A stretch of DNA of 20,741 bases from Flammeovirgaceae bacterium UBA976 (GTDB taxonomy: Bacteria; Bacteroidota; Bacteroidia; Cytophagales; Cyclobacteriaceae), in NCBI GenBank assembly GCA_002292365.1, contig DBBU01000009.1:1-20741 (forward strand). The letters are read 5' to 3'. A program made the translations under genes and the position numbers. The notes under the pieces are model-generated. The model was not told the origin of the DNA and searched no databases. It saw only the letters and a list, made by a program, of their open reading frames with translations. Positions 7,265-15,776 of this stretch are shown here, one piece after another; position 1 is the first letter of the stretch, and each line of letters begins with the position of its first letter.

Positions 7265-7885
7265 ATGGCAGTTCCTTTTTTTAATGGTATATTTTTTGGT
7301 CTCATGTTAATTTTTGTTTTTGGCCCCACTTTTTTTGCATTAATTCAAACAAGCATTCAGCAAGGGGTCAAGTGCAGTTTACTCTTTGTATTAGGGGCTT
7401 TTTTTATTGATTTTTTACTTGTTAACGTTTCACTCTACGGATTATCAGACTTAATGAATAATCCCGATACAGTAGAGGTTAGAAATGGGATCGCCATGAT
7501 TGCTATGTTAGGTGCCAGGCTATACTATTGGTTTAAGACGCCTTATCATCCGGATAAAAAAACGATAATTTCTCCGTTGAATGCTTCTTTTAAATACCTT
7601 TTTAAAGGAATGATTATCAACTTATTAAATCCATTTTTACTGGTCTTTTGGATTTCTCTTATCTCGGTGGTAGAAGCTAATTACAATTATGATGATAAAG
7701 GCAATAGGTATTTCTTTTTTGGTGTATTGACGATTTCTTTGATCCTTGATATTTCCAAGTCTTTATTGGCGCAAAAATTAAAGGACTTGATTCAACCTAA
7801 AGTCATCGCCAGTGTAAATAAAATTTTGAGCATCGTGATGTTATTGTTCAGCCTTCGCATAGGTTATACCCTTATGACGTCATGA
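7265..7885 (+). CDS. LysE/RhtB-type membrane exporter
   Basis: 206 residues from the ATG at 7265 (MAVPFFNGIFFGLML). The same frame stays open back to an ATG at 7127, but that codon lies inside the terminator stem and the extra 46 residues do not resemble the family, so the shorter start is preferred. About six hydrophobic segments are visible. The opening GIFFGLMLIFVFGPTFFALIQTSIQQG matches the LysE/RhtB N-terminus, where the conserved P-G-P is reduced to GP, and GMIINLLNPFLLVFW is the second family landmark. Known relatives export amino acids or derivatives; the substrate here is unknown. The stop TGA abuts the DinB-like gene's stop on the other strand with no base between. Confidence 0.85.
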   Translation: MAVPFFNGIFFGLMLIFVFGPTFFALIQTSIQQGVKCSLLFVLGAFFIDFLLVNVSLYGLSDLMNNPDTVEVRNGIAMIAMLGARLYYWFKTPYHPDKKTIISPLNASFKYLFKGMIINLLNPFLLVFWISLISVVEANYNYDDKGNRYFFFGVLTISLILDISKSLLAQKLKDLIQPKVIASVNKILSIVMLLFSLRIGYTLMTS

Positions 7886-8332
7886 TTAAGGCTTATCCAG
7901 TAGCCTTCTGTGGTAATTGATCTGACCGAGATGATAGTTCAAATGGCTCAGGAGGTGAAAAAGAAAATATTGAACTGTCATTTCATGACCCAAAACTTCG
8001 ATGGGATATTTCAACTGCATTTTGGTAGCGTCTAATTGGTCGAAAGCGAGGTTGATGGCTTCTTTAGTGTTTGCAATTTCGAGATTCAAGGCTGCTTTAG
8101 AGAGGTGCGGTGTGCTGAATTCTGCTTTTCGATCTCTGATATAGCCCGTTTCTCCAAGGATATGCCCTATGAAATGTTTCAAGTTACCGTTCAAATGCTT
8201 GCATAGATTTCCCGCAGAATTTAAAATCTCTTTATCAATGAGCCAGAGGGAAGATTCATTACGATAGGCATTGATTTCTTTTTCTAGTTTACCCAAATCT
8301 CTTAGAAACAATCTACGTAGATCTTCTTTCAT
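7886..8332 (-). CDS. DinB-like four-helix protein (DUF1572 type)
   Basis: 148 residues, all helical in appearance. The pattern of a histidine after helix 2 (LCKHLNGNLKHFIGHIL, His46) and a late HLLSHLNYHLGQINYHRR block (His130, His134) fits the DinB/YfiT fold, in which three histidines hold a divalent metal. Relatives include bacillithiol or mycothiol transferases and DNA-damage-induced proteins, but for this branch no activity is established. ATG start. It is convergent with the exporter gene, and a 51-bp gap separates it from the Bat-like set upstream on the same strand, so it may be read with that set. Confidence 0.85.
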   Translation of the reverse strand: MKEDLRRLFLRDLGKLEKEINAYRNESSLWLIDKEILNSAGNLCKHLNGNLKHFIGHILGETGYIRDRKAEFSTPHLSKAALNLEIANTKEAINLAFDQLDATKMQLKYPIEVLGHEMTVQYFLFHLLSHLNYHLGQINYHRRLLDKP

Positions 8333-8383
8333 TTTTTGTGGATTATCAGTGAGTATTTCATTTGATACGATGGATGATCCTGA

Positions 8384-9427
8384 TCAATCCAAAAGTAGAT
8401 TGGATAGAAAGGTAGTTTTTAAAAATAACCAAAAAAGGAATAATGCGATCGCCCATTGCAGGTAAATGTAATAATAATCTAAAGTATCTTTATATCTTGT
8501 TTCTTTGATTTCTGCTTTTTCCAATTGATCGATTTGATTGAATACAGCCTCCAAAGCAGCTTTATCTGAGACACGATAGAATTTACCATTACCAATTTTG
8601 GCAATTTCTCTGAGATTGGTTTCGTCCAAGGTATTCTCGACGTAGCGGGGACGTCCAAAAAAATCTTGCCCAAAAGGAACTTTACCTTCCTTGCCTATAG
8701 CAATAGAATAAATCGTGATATTGTAGGCTGCGGCCAATTTAGCAGCGGTAATGGGGTCTATATTGCCTGCGGTGTTGTCCCCATCAGACAATAAGATCAT
8801 CACTTTGGATTCGGATTCAGATTCTCTTAGCCTATTGGTGCCCACGGCTAATGCACTGCCTATAGCCGTTCCTCGGTTTTCGATTAAACTGAAGTCAATA
8901 CCGTCTATATAAGTGTTTAAAAGCTCATAATCAGTCGTCAGGGGGGATCTCGAATAGGCATCTCCAGAGAAAACAACCAGTCCAATCCGATCTTGAAACC
9001 GGCCTTTCACAAAATTTCTTGCCACTTCTTTTGCCGACTCCAATCTGTTGGGTTGAAAGTCTTGAATTTGCATGGATTCTGATATGTCTATTACCATCAT
9101 AATGTCGATGCCTTCGCTCCATTGTTCGATTTGCTCATCGGTTGTTTGAGGGCGTGCCAATGCCAAGATGACCAATGCCATGACGGCGGACATGAATATA
9201 GAAGGAATGAATCTTAAAAAACTGAGGGCATCGTTTTTGACGTTTTCTTTATTCAAGGCGATGGGTAATTTTTGGTTATAAAATCCCCGCATAAGCCATC
9301 GAAATAAAAAAATCAAGGGAATTAAAATTAGGGCATACAACCAAAGGGTATTTTGCCAATCAAAAGTTTCTAAACGTTCCTTAGTGAACCAATAATAAGA
9401 AAACCATGTGATTTGATTATTTTCCAT
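8384..9427 (-). CDS. BatA-like VWA-domain membrane protein
   Basis: 347 residues. Two membrane helices (about 28-45 and 71-92) precede a von Willebrand A domain (about 107-300) with an intact MIDAS: D-I-S-E-S at 114-118, the RGTAIGSAL threonine, and LLSDGDNTAG. A third membrane helix (about 322-342) ends the protein. This order is that of BatA from aerotolerance (Bat) operons; such proteins are thought to work with a MoxR ATPase in envelope protein maturation or stress tolerance. The ATG overlaps the end of the upstream gene by 11 bases (ATGGAAAATAA), so translation is coupled. No BatB-like second VWA gene follows. Confidence 0.92.
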   Translation of the reverse strand: MENNQITWFSYYWFTKERLETFDWQNTLWLYALILIPLIFLFRWLMRGFYNQKLPIALNKENVKNDALSFLRFIPSIFMSAVMALVILALARPQTTDEQIEQWSEGIDIMMVIDISESMQIQDFQPNRLESAKEVARNFVKGRFQDRIGLVVFSGDAYSRSPLTTDYELLNTYIDGIDFSLIENRGTAIGSALAVGTNRLRESESESKVMILLSDGDNTAGNIDPITAAKLAAAYNITIYSIAIGKEGKVPFGQDFFGRPRYVENTLDETNLREIAKIGNGKFYRVSDKAALEAVFNQIDQLEKAEIKETRYKDTLDYYYIYLQWAIALFLFWLFLKTTFLSNLLLD

Positions 9428-10319
9428 TTTTAATATCTTCGATTTTCATATGAAACCTATGTTGTGTGAAATCTTCGACTTCTTGAAAACTTTTATAAAG
9501 TTCAGGATCTTTTTGGTTGCCATAAACGTTTTTATCAATATTCTGGAGGGCTTCTTTCAGTTCTGAGGTAAACTCCAGCGCCAAAATTTCTTTGGTAGTA
9601 AGTTTGCTGAAAGGTTGCAATTCTAACCTTTCAAGATAATTTTTCCAATGCGTGAGGCCTTGTGCAGCTCGCTCTTGGTCTACACTTTCCTTTAGTAGAT
9701 TAATGAGTTGACTGATAAAATTTGAAAAGAGACCGTATTCTTTTTTGAGTCTCCTGATGGTAAAATAATTTCTTATTTTTTGCCCAAAAGTAAAGAAAAT
9801 TATCAAGGAAATGGCCAACAATATCCCTAAAATAATCCACATTAAGGGATAATTATACAGTCGGTCTACGGGGTTATATTGTGTGTTCTGAATCAATTGA
9901 GTGGTGTCACTGACCTGTTGTAGGGGCACCAGTTCTTCGAAAAATAGGGAATCTAGAGGGGTCGTCAAAATAATAGAATCATTGGATTGAACCACAAAGA
10001 CCGGTAATTGCAGTTTTTGAATCAGATCGATCTCAAAAGACTGCAAGCCATAGACGACAGAATCAAAAGCATTGTCGTTTCTTAATTCGGTCTCTACGAA
10101 AAATTTATCGGCATATTCAAAAGGGCTAAAATTATAGTTGCTATCGGCAAAAAGGACTTCGATTTCCATAGGGTATTCGGCTGTAACCCAATAATGAACG
10201 GTGCTTCCCAATTGAAGACTGTCTTCAATGAAACCTCCATTGATTTTAATTTCTTGGCTCTGTACCAGTAGCACAGAAAGCATCAAAAATGAGATGAAAA
10301 TGTGACGTTTATCGAGCAC
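9417..10319 (-). CDS. BatD-like membrane protein of the Bat cluster
   Basis: 300 residues if the GTG at 10317-10319 is used. That start gives a proper signal peptide (LDKRH, then IFISFLMLSVLLVQSQ) and overlaps the DUF58 gene by 11 bases in GTGCTCGATAA, the same overlap length as at the next junction. The frame is open further back (to 10424) but inside the DUF58 gene; an ATG at 10283 would give a shortened signal. A beta-rich exported region (about 25-155) is followed by one membrane helix (about 158-178, LMWIILGILLAISLIIFF) and a helical cytoplasmic tail. It occupies the place of the poorly conserved membrane protein found between DUF58 and VWA genes in Bat-type operons. Assigned by position and layout, not by sequence motif. 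Confidence 0.75.
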   Translation of the reverse strand: MLDKRHIFISFLMLSVLLVQSQEIKINGGFIEDSLQLGSTVHYWVTAEYPMEIEVLFADSNYNFSPFEYADKFFVETELRNDNAFDSVVYGLQSFEIDLIQKLQLPVFVVQSNDSIILTTPLDSLFFEELVPLQQVSDTTQLIQNTQYNPVDRLYNYPLMWIILGILLAISLIIFFTFGQKIRNYFTIRRLKKEYGLFSNFISQLINLLKESVDQERAAQGLTHWKNYLERLELQPFSKLTTKEILALEFTSELKEALQNIDKNVYGNQKDPELYKSFQEVEDFTQHRFHMKIEDIKNGK

Positions 10320-11196
10320 GTTGAGATGATTTTTTTTTGTTTCTACGAGTAAATAATTTAAGTAGGCCTGGAACGTAGTCTTTTTCGGTTGAGATACGGG
10401 TATAATTGGCATCATTTCGTACACAAAAGCGTTCTAAATCAGCCGTATTTGTCTGGTGAGTTTGTTCCATTATTTTTCTAAACTTAGCCGATGAACTATT
10501 GATCCAAATGTTTTGCTGAGATTCATTTTCATAGAGCGGTACAATGCCCACCTTAGGAAATTGGGCTTCTCTTGGATGAAAGAGTTGAATTGCGATGAGA
10601 TCGTGTTTACGCGCCATACCTTTAAGGCTCTGCAGGTAGCCGTCGTCTATAAAATCCGAAATAATAAAAATGACACTTCGTCTTTTAAGTATATTAAGCA
10701 GGTATTTAATCCCTTTATTTAAGTCTGTTTTTTTTGATTTGGGTATCAGTTTGAACAATGAATTGATGATTGCGTAGGAATGTTTGATGCCTTTGGCAGG
10801 CTTAATGTAACTTTCTACTTCATCCGAATAGCACATGAGACCTACCTGACTATTTTCTTTGATGGCAGAGATAGACAGTAGAGCGGTCAATTCCTTACCA
10901 ATATTTATTTTTTGATTTCCTTTTTTGCCTATTTCCTGTGAAGCCGAGACATCTAACATAAAAAAGACCGTTTGTTCTTTTTCCTCTTTGAAGGTTTTAA
11001 TAAAGGTTCCTTGACCTTTTGCCGTCACATTCCAGTCGATCGATCGGATGTCATCTCCATATTGATACGTTCTCACATCATCAAACTCAAGACCTGATCC
11101 TTTAAATATAGATTTAAAATCACCTTGCATTTGAGAGTTAATTGCTTTTCGCACTCTTATCTCATATTTTCGTAACTTCTTGAGGATTTCCTTCAT
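10309..11196 (-). CDS. DUF58 family protein
   Basis: 295 residues, soluble. The DUF58 signature YQYGDDIRSIDWNVTAKG (44-61) is followed by a VWA-like fold with DVSAS at 82-86, a DxSxS metal site. In Bat-type operons DUF58 proteins act with a MoxR AAA+ ATPase and membrane VWA proteins; the exact function is not settled. ATG start. This is the first gene of a three-gene coupled set (DUF58, BatD-like, BatA-like). The moxR gene that usually precedes it is absent: upstream lies a 45-bp divergent promoter region and the DUF4296 gene. Confidence 0.94.
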   Translation of the reverse strand: MKEILKKLRKYEIRVRKAINSQMQGDFKSIFKGSGLEFDDVRTYQYGDDIRSIDWNVTAKGQGTFIKTFKEEKEQTVFFMLDVSASQEIGKKGNQKINIGKELTALLSISAIKENSQVGLMCYSDEVESYIKPAKGIKHSYAIINSLFKLIPKSKKTDLNKGIKYLLNILKRRSVIFIISDFIDDGYLQSLKGMARKHDLIAIQLFHPREAQFPKVGIVPLYENESQQNIWINSSSAKFRKIMEQTHQTNTADLERFCVRNDANYTRISTEKDYVPGLLKLFTRRNKKKSSQRAR

Positions 11197-11241
11197 GTAC
11201 CCTAATTTAGTGGTAAAATTATATACATTAATGTTTATCTA

Positions 11242-11580
11242 ATGCGTCGATCTTTTTATTTCATTATTTGCATCATCATGGGATGTAATACTCCTGATCA
11301 GACCCCTGATATCTTGCTCAATGAGTTAGTTATGAGTAATATTTTACTTGATGTCCATCTTTTGGAATCAAAAATAAATACTCTTGGAAAAAAAGGAGAT
11401 ACTTCTTTTCAAATTTATGATCATTTTGAAAAATTAATTTTAGAAAAACATGGTGTAGACTCTTTGGTATATACTCAAAACTTAGCTTATTATTTGGAGC
11501 ACCCCGCCTTACTTGAAATGGTATATAAGGCCATCATAGATAGTCTTGTGCTCAGGGAGAATACTAAAAGAATAGATTAG
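11242..11580 (+). CDS. DUF4296 lipoprotein
   Basis: 112 residues. The short N-terminus (RR, then FYFIICIIMGC) ends in a lipobox with Cys15, so the mature protein should be a lipid-anchored periplasmic protein. The rest is helical with the DUF4296 pattern (LNELVMSNILLDVHLLESKIN, then FEKLILEKHGVDSLVYTQNLAYYLEHP). The family is specific to Bacteroidota and has no known function. Its stop TAG shares its last base with the GTG start of mutS2, so the two are co-transcribed. Confidence 0.85.
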   Translation: MRRSFYFIICIIMGCNTPDQTPDILLNELVMSNILLDVHLLESKINTLGKKGDTSFQIYDHFEKLILEKHGVDSLVYTQNLAYYLEHPALLEMVYKAIIDSLVLRENTKRID

Positions 11581-13952
11581 TGCGCATTTATCCAACGCAA
11601 ATTGAGCAAAAATTAGAAGTTGATCAGATACGAGATTTGATTAAAGGATATTGTCAGATGCCTATTTCTAGAGCATTGGTGATGTCGACATCACCATCAG
11701 TTGATTATGGTGAGATCAGGCAAAGATTAATGCAGACTTCAGACTATATAAAAATCGCGGAAAACGATGTAGGCTATCCAAAAGGGGGTTTAGAAGATAT
11801 TAAACCACTTTTGATTAAAATTAAGCTTAAAGGCAGTTATCTAGGTGCCGATGATTTTTTCTTATTAAGCAAAGGCAATAGAATTTTAAGTCAGTGGCAG
11901 CAATTTCTTTCTAAGAACAAAGAATCCTATACTTGGCTGGCCAAACTCGTCGGTGATCTTGATGTAGATGAGGCCTTATCAGATAAGATAGACGAAGTGA
12001 TCGATGAGCGAGGGGAAGTACGGGACAGTGCCAGTCCAACACTCATGAAAATCCGCCGTGACATCGTTAAATCTGAGCAAAAGGTACGTAAATCCATTAA
12101 AAACATTTTTGACCAAGTCAAAAAAGATCATTTGACAGATGAGAGTGGGGAAATCACCATCAGAGAAGGTCGGTTAGTAATTCCGGTTAAAGCAGAATTC
12201 AAACGGAAAGTAGCAGGATTTATTCATGACGAATCCGCTAGTGGTCAAACTGTTTTCATGGAACCTACCCAAGTACTCGAATTGAATAATATGGTTCGTG
12301 AGCTCGGCTATCAAGAGCAACGCGAGGTATATAGGATTTTGACTCAATTGAGTGATCGGGTCAGAATAAATTTAAGTGAATTAGAAAAGGGGGCGGATTT
12401 TCTACCAAAATTAGATTTCATAAAGGCGAAGGCCAAGTTTGCTTATCAATTTGGGGCCTGTATTCCTATATTAAAAAAAACACCAGGTATTGAATTGATC
12501 AAGGCGGTACATCCATTGCTTTGGAAGATCAATCAAGAACTGCAGAAATCAGTGGTACCTTTAAATCTTCATTTGTCTCATCAAGAGCATAGGTTTTTAA
12601 TTATTTCTGGTCCCAACGCTGGAGGTAAGTCGGTCGCCATGAAAACCGTAGGTTTGCTGCAATATATGCTCCAATGTGGGTTTCCAGTTACGGTAGATCC
12701 TGCGTCTGCTTTTGGTGTATTTGATCAAATATTTATTGATATTGGAGATTCACAGTCTCTAGAAAATGACTTAAGTACCTACAGCAGCCGACTGACGGCC
12801 ATGAAATATTTCAGTGAATGGGCGGACAGAAAATCCTTGATATTGATGGATGAATTTGGTACAGGCACAGAACCTCAATTTGGTGGGGCCATTGCCGAGG
12901 CATTGCTGAATAGACTCGTTCATCAACAGTCATATGGCGTCATTACAACACATTATGCCAATATCAAAAAATATGCAGATCATGCCAAGGGTATGGTCAA
13001 CGGTGCAATGCGCTATGATACTGATCATTTGATTCCACTTTATGAGTTGGAAATAGGAAAGCCTGGTAGCTCCTTTGCTTTGGAAATTGCACGAAAAATA
13101 GGTTTGAATAATGATCTACTCGTATACGCAAAAAGCAAAATAGGGGTCAGTCAGGTAGATTATGACAAAATGTTGACCGAATTGCAAGGAGATAAGGCTA
13201 AATATGAAAAGCTTAACCAAGACTTGACTCAAAAGGAGGCTCAGTTGAAGCAATTGCGCAAAGATTATTTGTCTCTCAAGGAGATGTTGGAATCGGATAA
13301 AAAACGTATTCTACGCGAATCAAAAATAGAAGCTGGTCGGATTTTGGAGGGTGCCAATAAGGAAATAGAGCGAGTCATTCGGGATATCAAAGAATCCAAT
13401 GCAGACAAGGAAAAAACGCGTGCAGGACGGGAGGGAATTGCGGATTTGAAACTGAAAATGGCCATTGTATCTGAAAAAAGAGAGGCTATTTCAACCGCTT
13501 TTAAGGTTGGAGATCAAGTACGGATCAAAAATCATGAAGGAACAGGTACCTTGCGACATATTAAAGGGAAAAAGGCGCAAGTCGTCTTTGGGTCTTTGAC
13601 CTCATTCGTTCATCTGGATCGATTAGAAAGGATTTCTGGAGCGGTAGGAAGTAAAAATCAGCAAAAAAGACGTATTGGCGGTCTTGATTTGGCTCAAAGG
13701 CAAGAACATTTCAATAGAGAACTTGATGTGAGGGGAAAGCGACCGGAGGAAGTCTTAGCTATTTTAAATGCCTTTCTAGATGACGCCATTGTCCTGGGCA
13801 ACTCAAACTTGAAAATCATTCATGGGAAAGGTCATGGTGTGCTCAGAGAGGTGATCAGAACCCATCTGAAAACCTACAGTAACATCGAAACGATACAAGA
13901 CGAGCACGTAGATCGCGGAGGGAGCGGCATTACCTTTATCAACTTAAAGTAG
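11580..13952 (+). CDS. mutS2: MutS2 ATPase/endonuclease
   Basis: 790 residues, the normal length. MutS-type core and lever (about 1-300) lead to the ATPase with Walker A GPNAGGKS (near residue 345) and Walker B SLILMDEFGTGTEP (near 420). A long charged coiled coil (about 515-630), a KOW-like basic segment and a C-terminal Smr domain follow, with LDVRG (near 715) and HGKGHG (near 748) intact, so nicking activity is expected. Studied MutS2 proteins either suppress recombination or split collided ribosomes in quality control; which applies here cannot be told. The start is a GTG overlapping the DUF4296 stop by one base (TAGTG); MRIYPTQIEQKLEVDQI is the expected N-terminus. Confidence 0.96.
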   Translation: MRIYPTQIEQKLEVDQIRDLIKGYCQMPISRALVMSTSPSVDYGEIRQRLMQTSDYIKIAENDVGYPKGGLEDIKPLLIKIKLKGSYLGADDFFLLSKGNRILSQWQQFLSKNKESYTWLAKLVGDLDVDEALSDKIDEVIDERGEVRDSASPTLMKIRRDIVKSEQKVRKSIKNIFDQVKKDHLTDESGEITIREGRLVIPVKAEFKRKVAGFIHDESASGQTVFMEPTQVLELNNMVRELGYQEQREVYRILTQLSDRVRINLSELEKGADFLPKLDFIKAKAKFAYQFGACIPILKKTPGIELIKAVHPLLWKINQELQKSVVPLNLHLSHQEHRFLIISGPNAGGKSVAMKTVGLLQYMLQCGFPVTVDPASAFGVFDQIFIDIGDSQSLENDLSTYSSRLTAMKYFSEWADRKSLILMDEFGTGTEPQFGGAIAEALLNRLVHQQSYGVITTHYANIKKYADHAKGMVNGAMRYDTDHLIPLYELEIGKPGSSFALEIARKIGLNNDLLVYAKSKIGVSQVDYDKMLTELQGDKAKYEKLNQDLTQKEAQLKQLRKDYLSLKEMLESDKKRILRESKIEAGRILEGANKEIERVIRDIKESNADKEKTRAGREGIADLKLKMAIVSEKREAISTAFKVGDQVRIKNHEGTGTLRHIKGKKAQVVFGSLTSFVHLDRLERISGAVGSKNQQKRRIGGLDLAQRQEHFNRELDVRGKRPEEVLAILNAFLDDAIVLGNSNLKIIHGKGHGVLREVIRTHLKTYSNIETIQDEHVDRGGSGITFINLK

Positions 13953-14049
13953 TCCTTTGATTCAGGATAAAGTTCAATTTTACCACAGCTTTTTTTTTTA
14001 TTAAAAAAATAATGATAACATTGGGTATTATTAACCAAACAAATGAACC

Positions 14050-14721
14050 ATGAAAAAGAATTTATTTATCATTATTGCATTGATGGCTATGAGCCTTTCT
14101 TATGCCCAGAGTATTCGAGTATATCACTTTGATTTCAAGGATGGCGTTGAAGCTGAAGTGGGCAAAATATTTAAGGAGTTTCAAGACCGTGAACGCAATT
14201 CTGGTTATGCGATCTTACAGCGAGTAGGGTTTTTAGATGGAGTTACCCACCGTGCTGTTCTTACAGGAAACCCTTCAAATTGGGGTTTTAAAGAAGATCC
14301 AAGTGATGCAGAATGGGATGCCTTTTTACGAGGAATTTGGATGCATCAACGTTCTAAAGCTCCCGGTTCACACACAGGTAAATCATTGGCATGGAAATCA
14401 GGAGATCGCGAAAAAAATAATTTAGGTAAAGTATGGATCATGAAGGTCGCTGATTCAAAAAAGTACCTTGCTGCTCATACTAAGTTTGTGAAGCAGACAG
14501 CAGAAATTATCGGTGATCGTTCGGTAGGTTTTGGTGCCATTACTATGGGAGGAAAAGGAGCCACTCATTATTCGGTACTTTACGGAGATAATTTGAGCGA
14601 TGTTGAACTTACTCTAGACAAGATAAGAGCATCTAAGGCATTTGCTGAATTCATTGAAGATAGAGGTTCTGTCGAGATCATGAACAGCTATATGGTCAAT
14701 ACTTTGATGATAATAGATTAA
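14050..14721 (+). CDS. Secreted protein of unknown function, duplicated alpha-beta layout
   Basis: 223 residues with a signal peptide (MKKNLFIIIALMAMSLSYAQ, probable cut after residue 20). The mature part divides into about 21-95 and 125-222, each reading strand, helix, two strands, helix: IRVYHFDFKDGVEAEVGKIF with ILQRVGFLDG and HRAVLTG, then KVWIMKVADSKKYLAAHTKF with VGFGAITMGG and HYSVLYG. This suits two ferredoxin-like (dimeric alpha-beta barrel) halves, an inference. It shares this plan, the signal peptide style and a similar leader (AACCAAACA 8-9 bases before ATG) with the gene at 6341, although sequence identity is low by eye. No cysteines in the mature part. Stand-alone gene closed by a terminator. 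Confidence 0.85.
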   Translation: MKKNLFIIIALMAMSLSYAQSIRVYHFDFKDGVEAEVGKIFKEFQDRERNSGYAILQRVGFLDGVTHRAVLTGNPSNWGFKEDPSDAEWDAFLRGIWMHQRSKAPGSHTGKSLAWKSGDREKNNLGKVWIMKVADSKKYLAAHTKFVKQTAEIIGDRSVGFGAITMGGKGATHYSVLYGDNLSDVELTLDKIRASKAFAEFIEDRGSVEIMNSYMVNTLMIID

Positions 14722-14740
14722 ATACCAAACAATGACATAC

Positions 14741-14779
14741 AAGGAGAGCGGTCACTAATAGGTCCGCTCTTCTTTTTAT
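14741..14779 (+). terminator. Intrinsic terminator
   Basis: Stem AGAGCGG (14745-14751) with CCGCTCT (14764-14770), extended outward by a G-T, a G-C and two A-T pairs, and followed on the plus strand by TCTTTTTATT. It lies about 20 bases after the stop at 14721 and ends that transcript before the kinase-murQ unit. Confidence 0.88.
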
Positions 14780-14888
14780 TTGCCATTTTAAAATAAGCAT
14801 CGTACACAACTCAATCTTTTCTATATTTTTTTTCTTGAAATCGTATAATATGAATGGACGACATCGGATATTTGTTCTTCGTTGTTTT

Positions 14889-14917
14889 TTGTAGTTAATC
14901 CAAATGATGTACGTTGC
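14889..14917 (+). promoter_or_regulatory. Possible promoter of the kinase-murQ unit
   Basis: TTG at 14889-14891, an 18-base spacer, then TACGTTGC at 14910-14917. The spacing suits the Bacteroidota pattern (TTG, 19-20 bases, TAnnTTTG), but the second box matches only partly. It lies between the terminator at 14741 and the start at 14936, where a promoter is required. Weak call. Confidence 0.3.
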
Positions 14918-14935
14918 ATTTAGAAGAGATAGTTG

Positions 14936-15763
14936 ATGATATTGATCGGTGACGTAGGAGGTACCAAGACTGAATGGATGGTGTTGGAAAATGGGGTGTC
15001 GAGAACATTTAAGACCCTTGGAGTGAACCTGGTTCATGAGAAGCTAACTGAATACTTGAAGAAGGTAGCGACGTCCATTCAACCTTACAGCGCGGCTGAA
15101 CAAGTCTACCTGTATTTTGCAGGTTTGTTGGATGTGCCGCGTCAGAGAAGAAATGTGCTTAATGAAATTAAAAAGAGTTTTCCAAAGGCAAAAATTAAAA
15201 TTGAAAATGATCTCTTAGGTGCGGCAAGAGGAGCTTATTATACCTCTCCAGGATGGATAGGTATCTTGGGTACAGGTGCCAATTTTGCGTATTACAATGG
15301 CAAGATGGTCACACATAGAATTCCTTCTCTAGGCTATATACTAGGTGATGAGGGCAGTGGGGCGGCTTTTGGTAAAAAATTATTGACAGATTTTGCGCGT
15401 CAAAAACTTCCTTTAGATTTGGAAAATGAGTTTCGCAAAGCTTATAAACTCGATGAAGCGACCTTGATCAGCAAGGTTTATGACCCTATAGGCTCCAAAG
15501 CCTTTTTAGCAAGTTTCAGCTTCTTTTTACAAACTCATTTGAGCCATCCCTATTGTCATCAGTTGGTATATCAGGCATTTTTAGAGCATTTTAAAGCTGT
15601 AGCTGGTAATTACAATCCAGGTACTTTGGTCAGCTATACTGGATCGATTGCGTATCAATTCAGTACTGTGCTTGAAGCCGCCGCTGCCTCTGTGGGCATC
15701 ACTATTCATTCTATTGTGCCAACTCCTATTGAAGGGCTGGCAAATTATCATAAATTAGCATAA
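14936..15763 (+). CDS. BadF/NAGK-type amino-sugar kinase, possibly MurNAc kinase
   Basis: 275 residues from the ATG at 14936; a TTG one codon earlier also exists. An ASKHA kinase of the BadF/BadG-NAGK group: phosphate-1 loop GDVGGTKTEW (6-15), phosphate-2 loop GILGTGANFAYY, the family block SLGYILGDEGSGAAFG, and an adenosine motif around SYTGSIAYQF. It probably phosphorylates an amino sugar in the cytoplasm. murQ follows after 13 bases, and in Tannerella forsythia a kinase of this group next to murQ (MurK) phosphorylates N-acetylmuramic acid. MurNAc is therefore the favoured substrate by context, GlcNAc the alternative. No transporter gene of the MurT type is adjacent. Confidence 0.88.
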   Translation: MILIGDVGGTKTEWMVLENGVSRTFKTLGVNLVHEKLTEYLKKVATSIQPYSAAEQVYLYFAGLLDVPRQRRNVLNEIKKSFPKAKIKIENDLLGAARGAYYTSPGWIGILGTGANFAYYNGKMVTHRIPSLGYILGDEGSGAAFGKKLLTDFARQKLPLDLENEFRKAYKLDEATLISKVYDPIGSKAFLASFSFFLQTHLSHPYCHQLVYQAFLEHFKAVAGNYNPGTLVSYTGSIAYQFSTVLEAAAASVGITIHSIVPTPIEGLANYHKLA

Positions 15764-15776
15764 AATATTAAGGTTA

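Noticed and set aside
14696..15037. A 113-codon minus-strand frame opposite the terminator and kinase start.
   Set aside because: It crosses a terminator and the N-terminus of a well-supported gene, and its composition is not protein-like.
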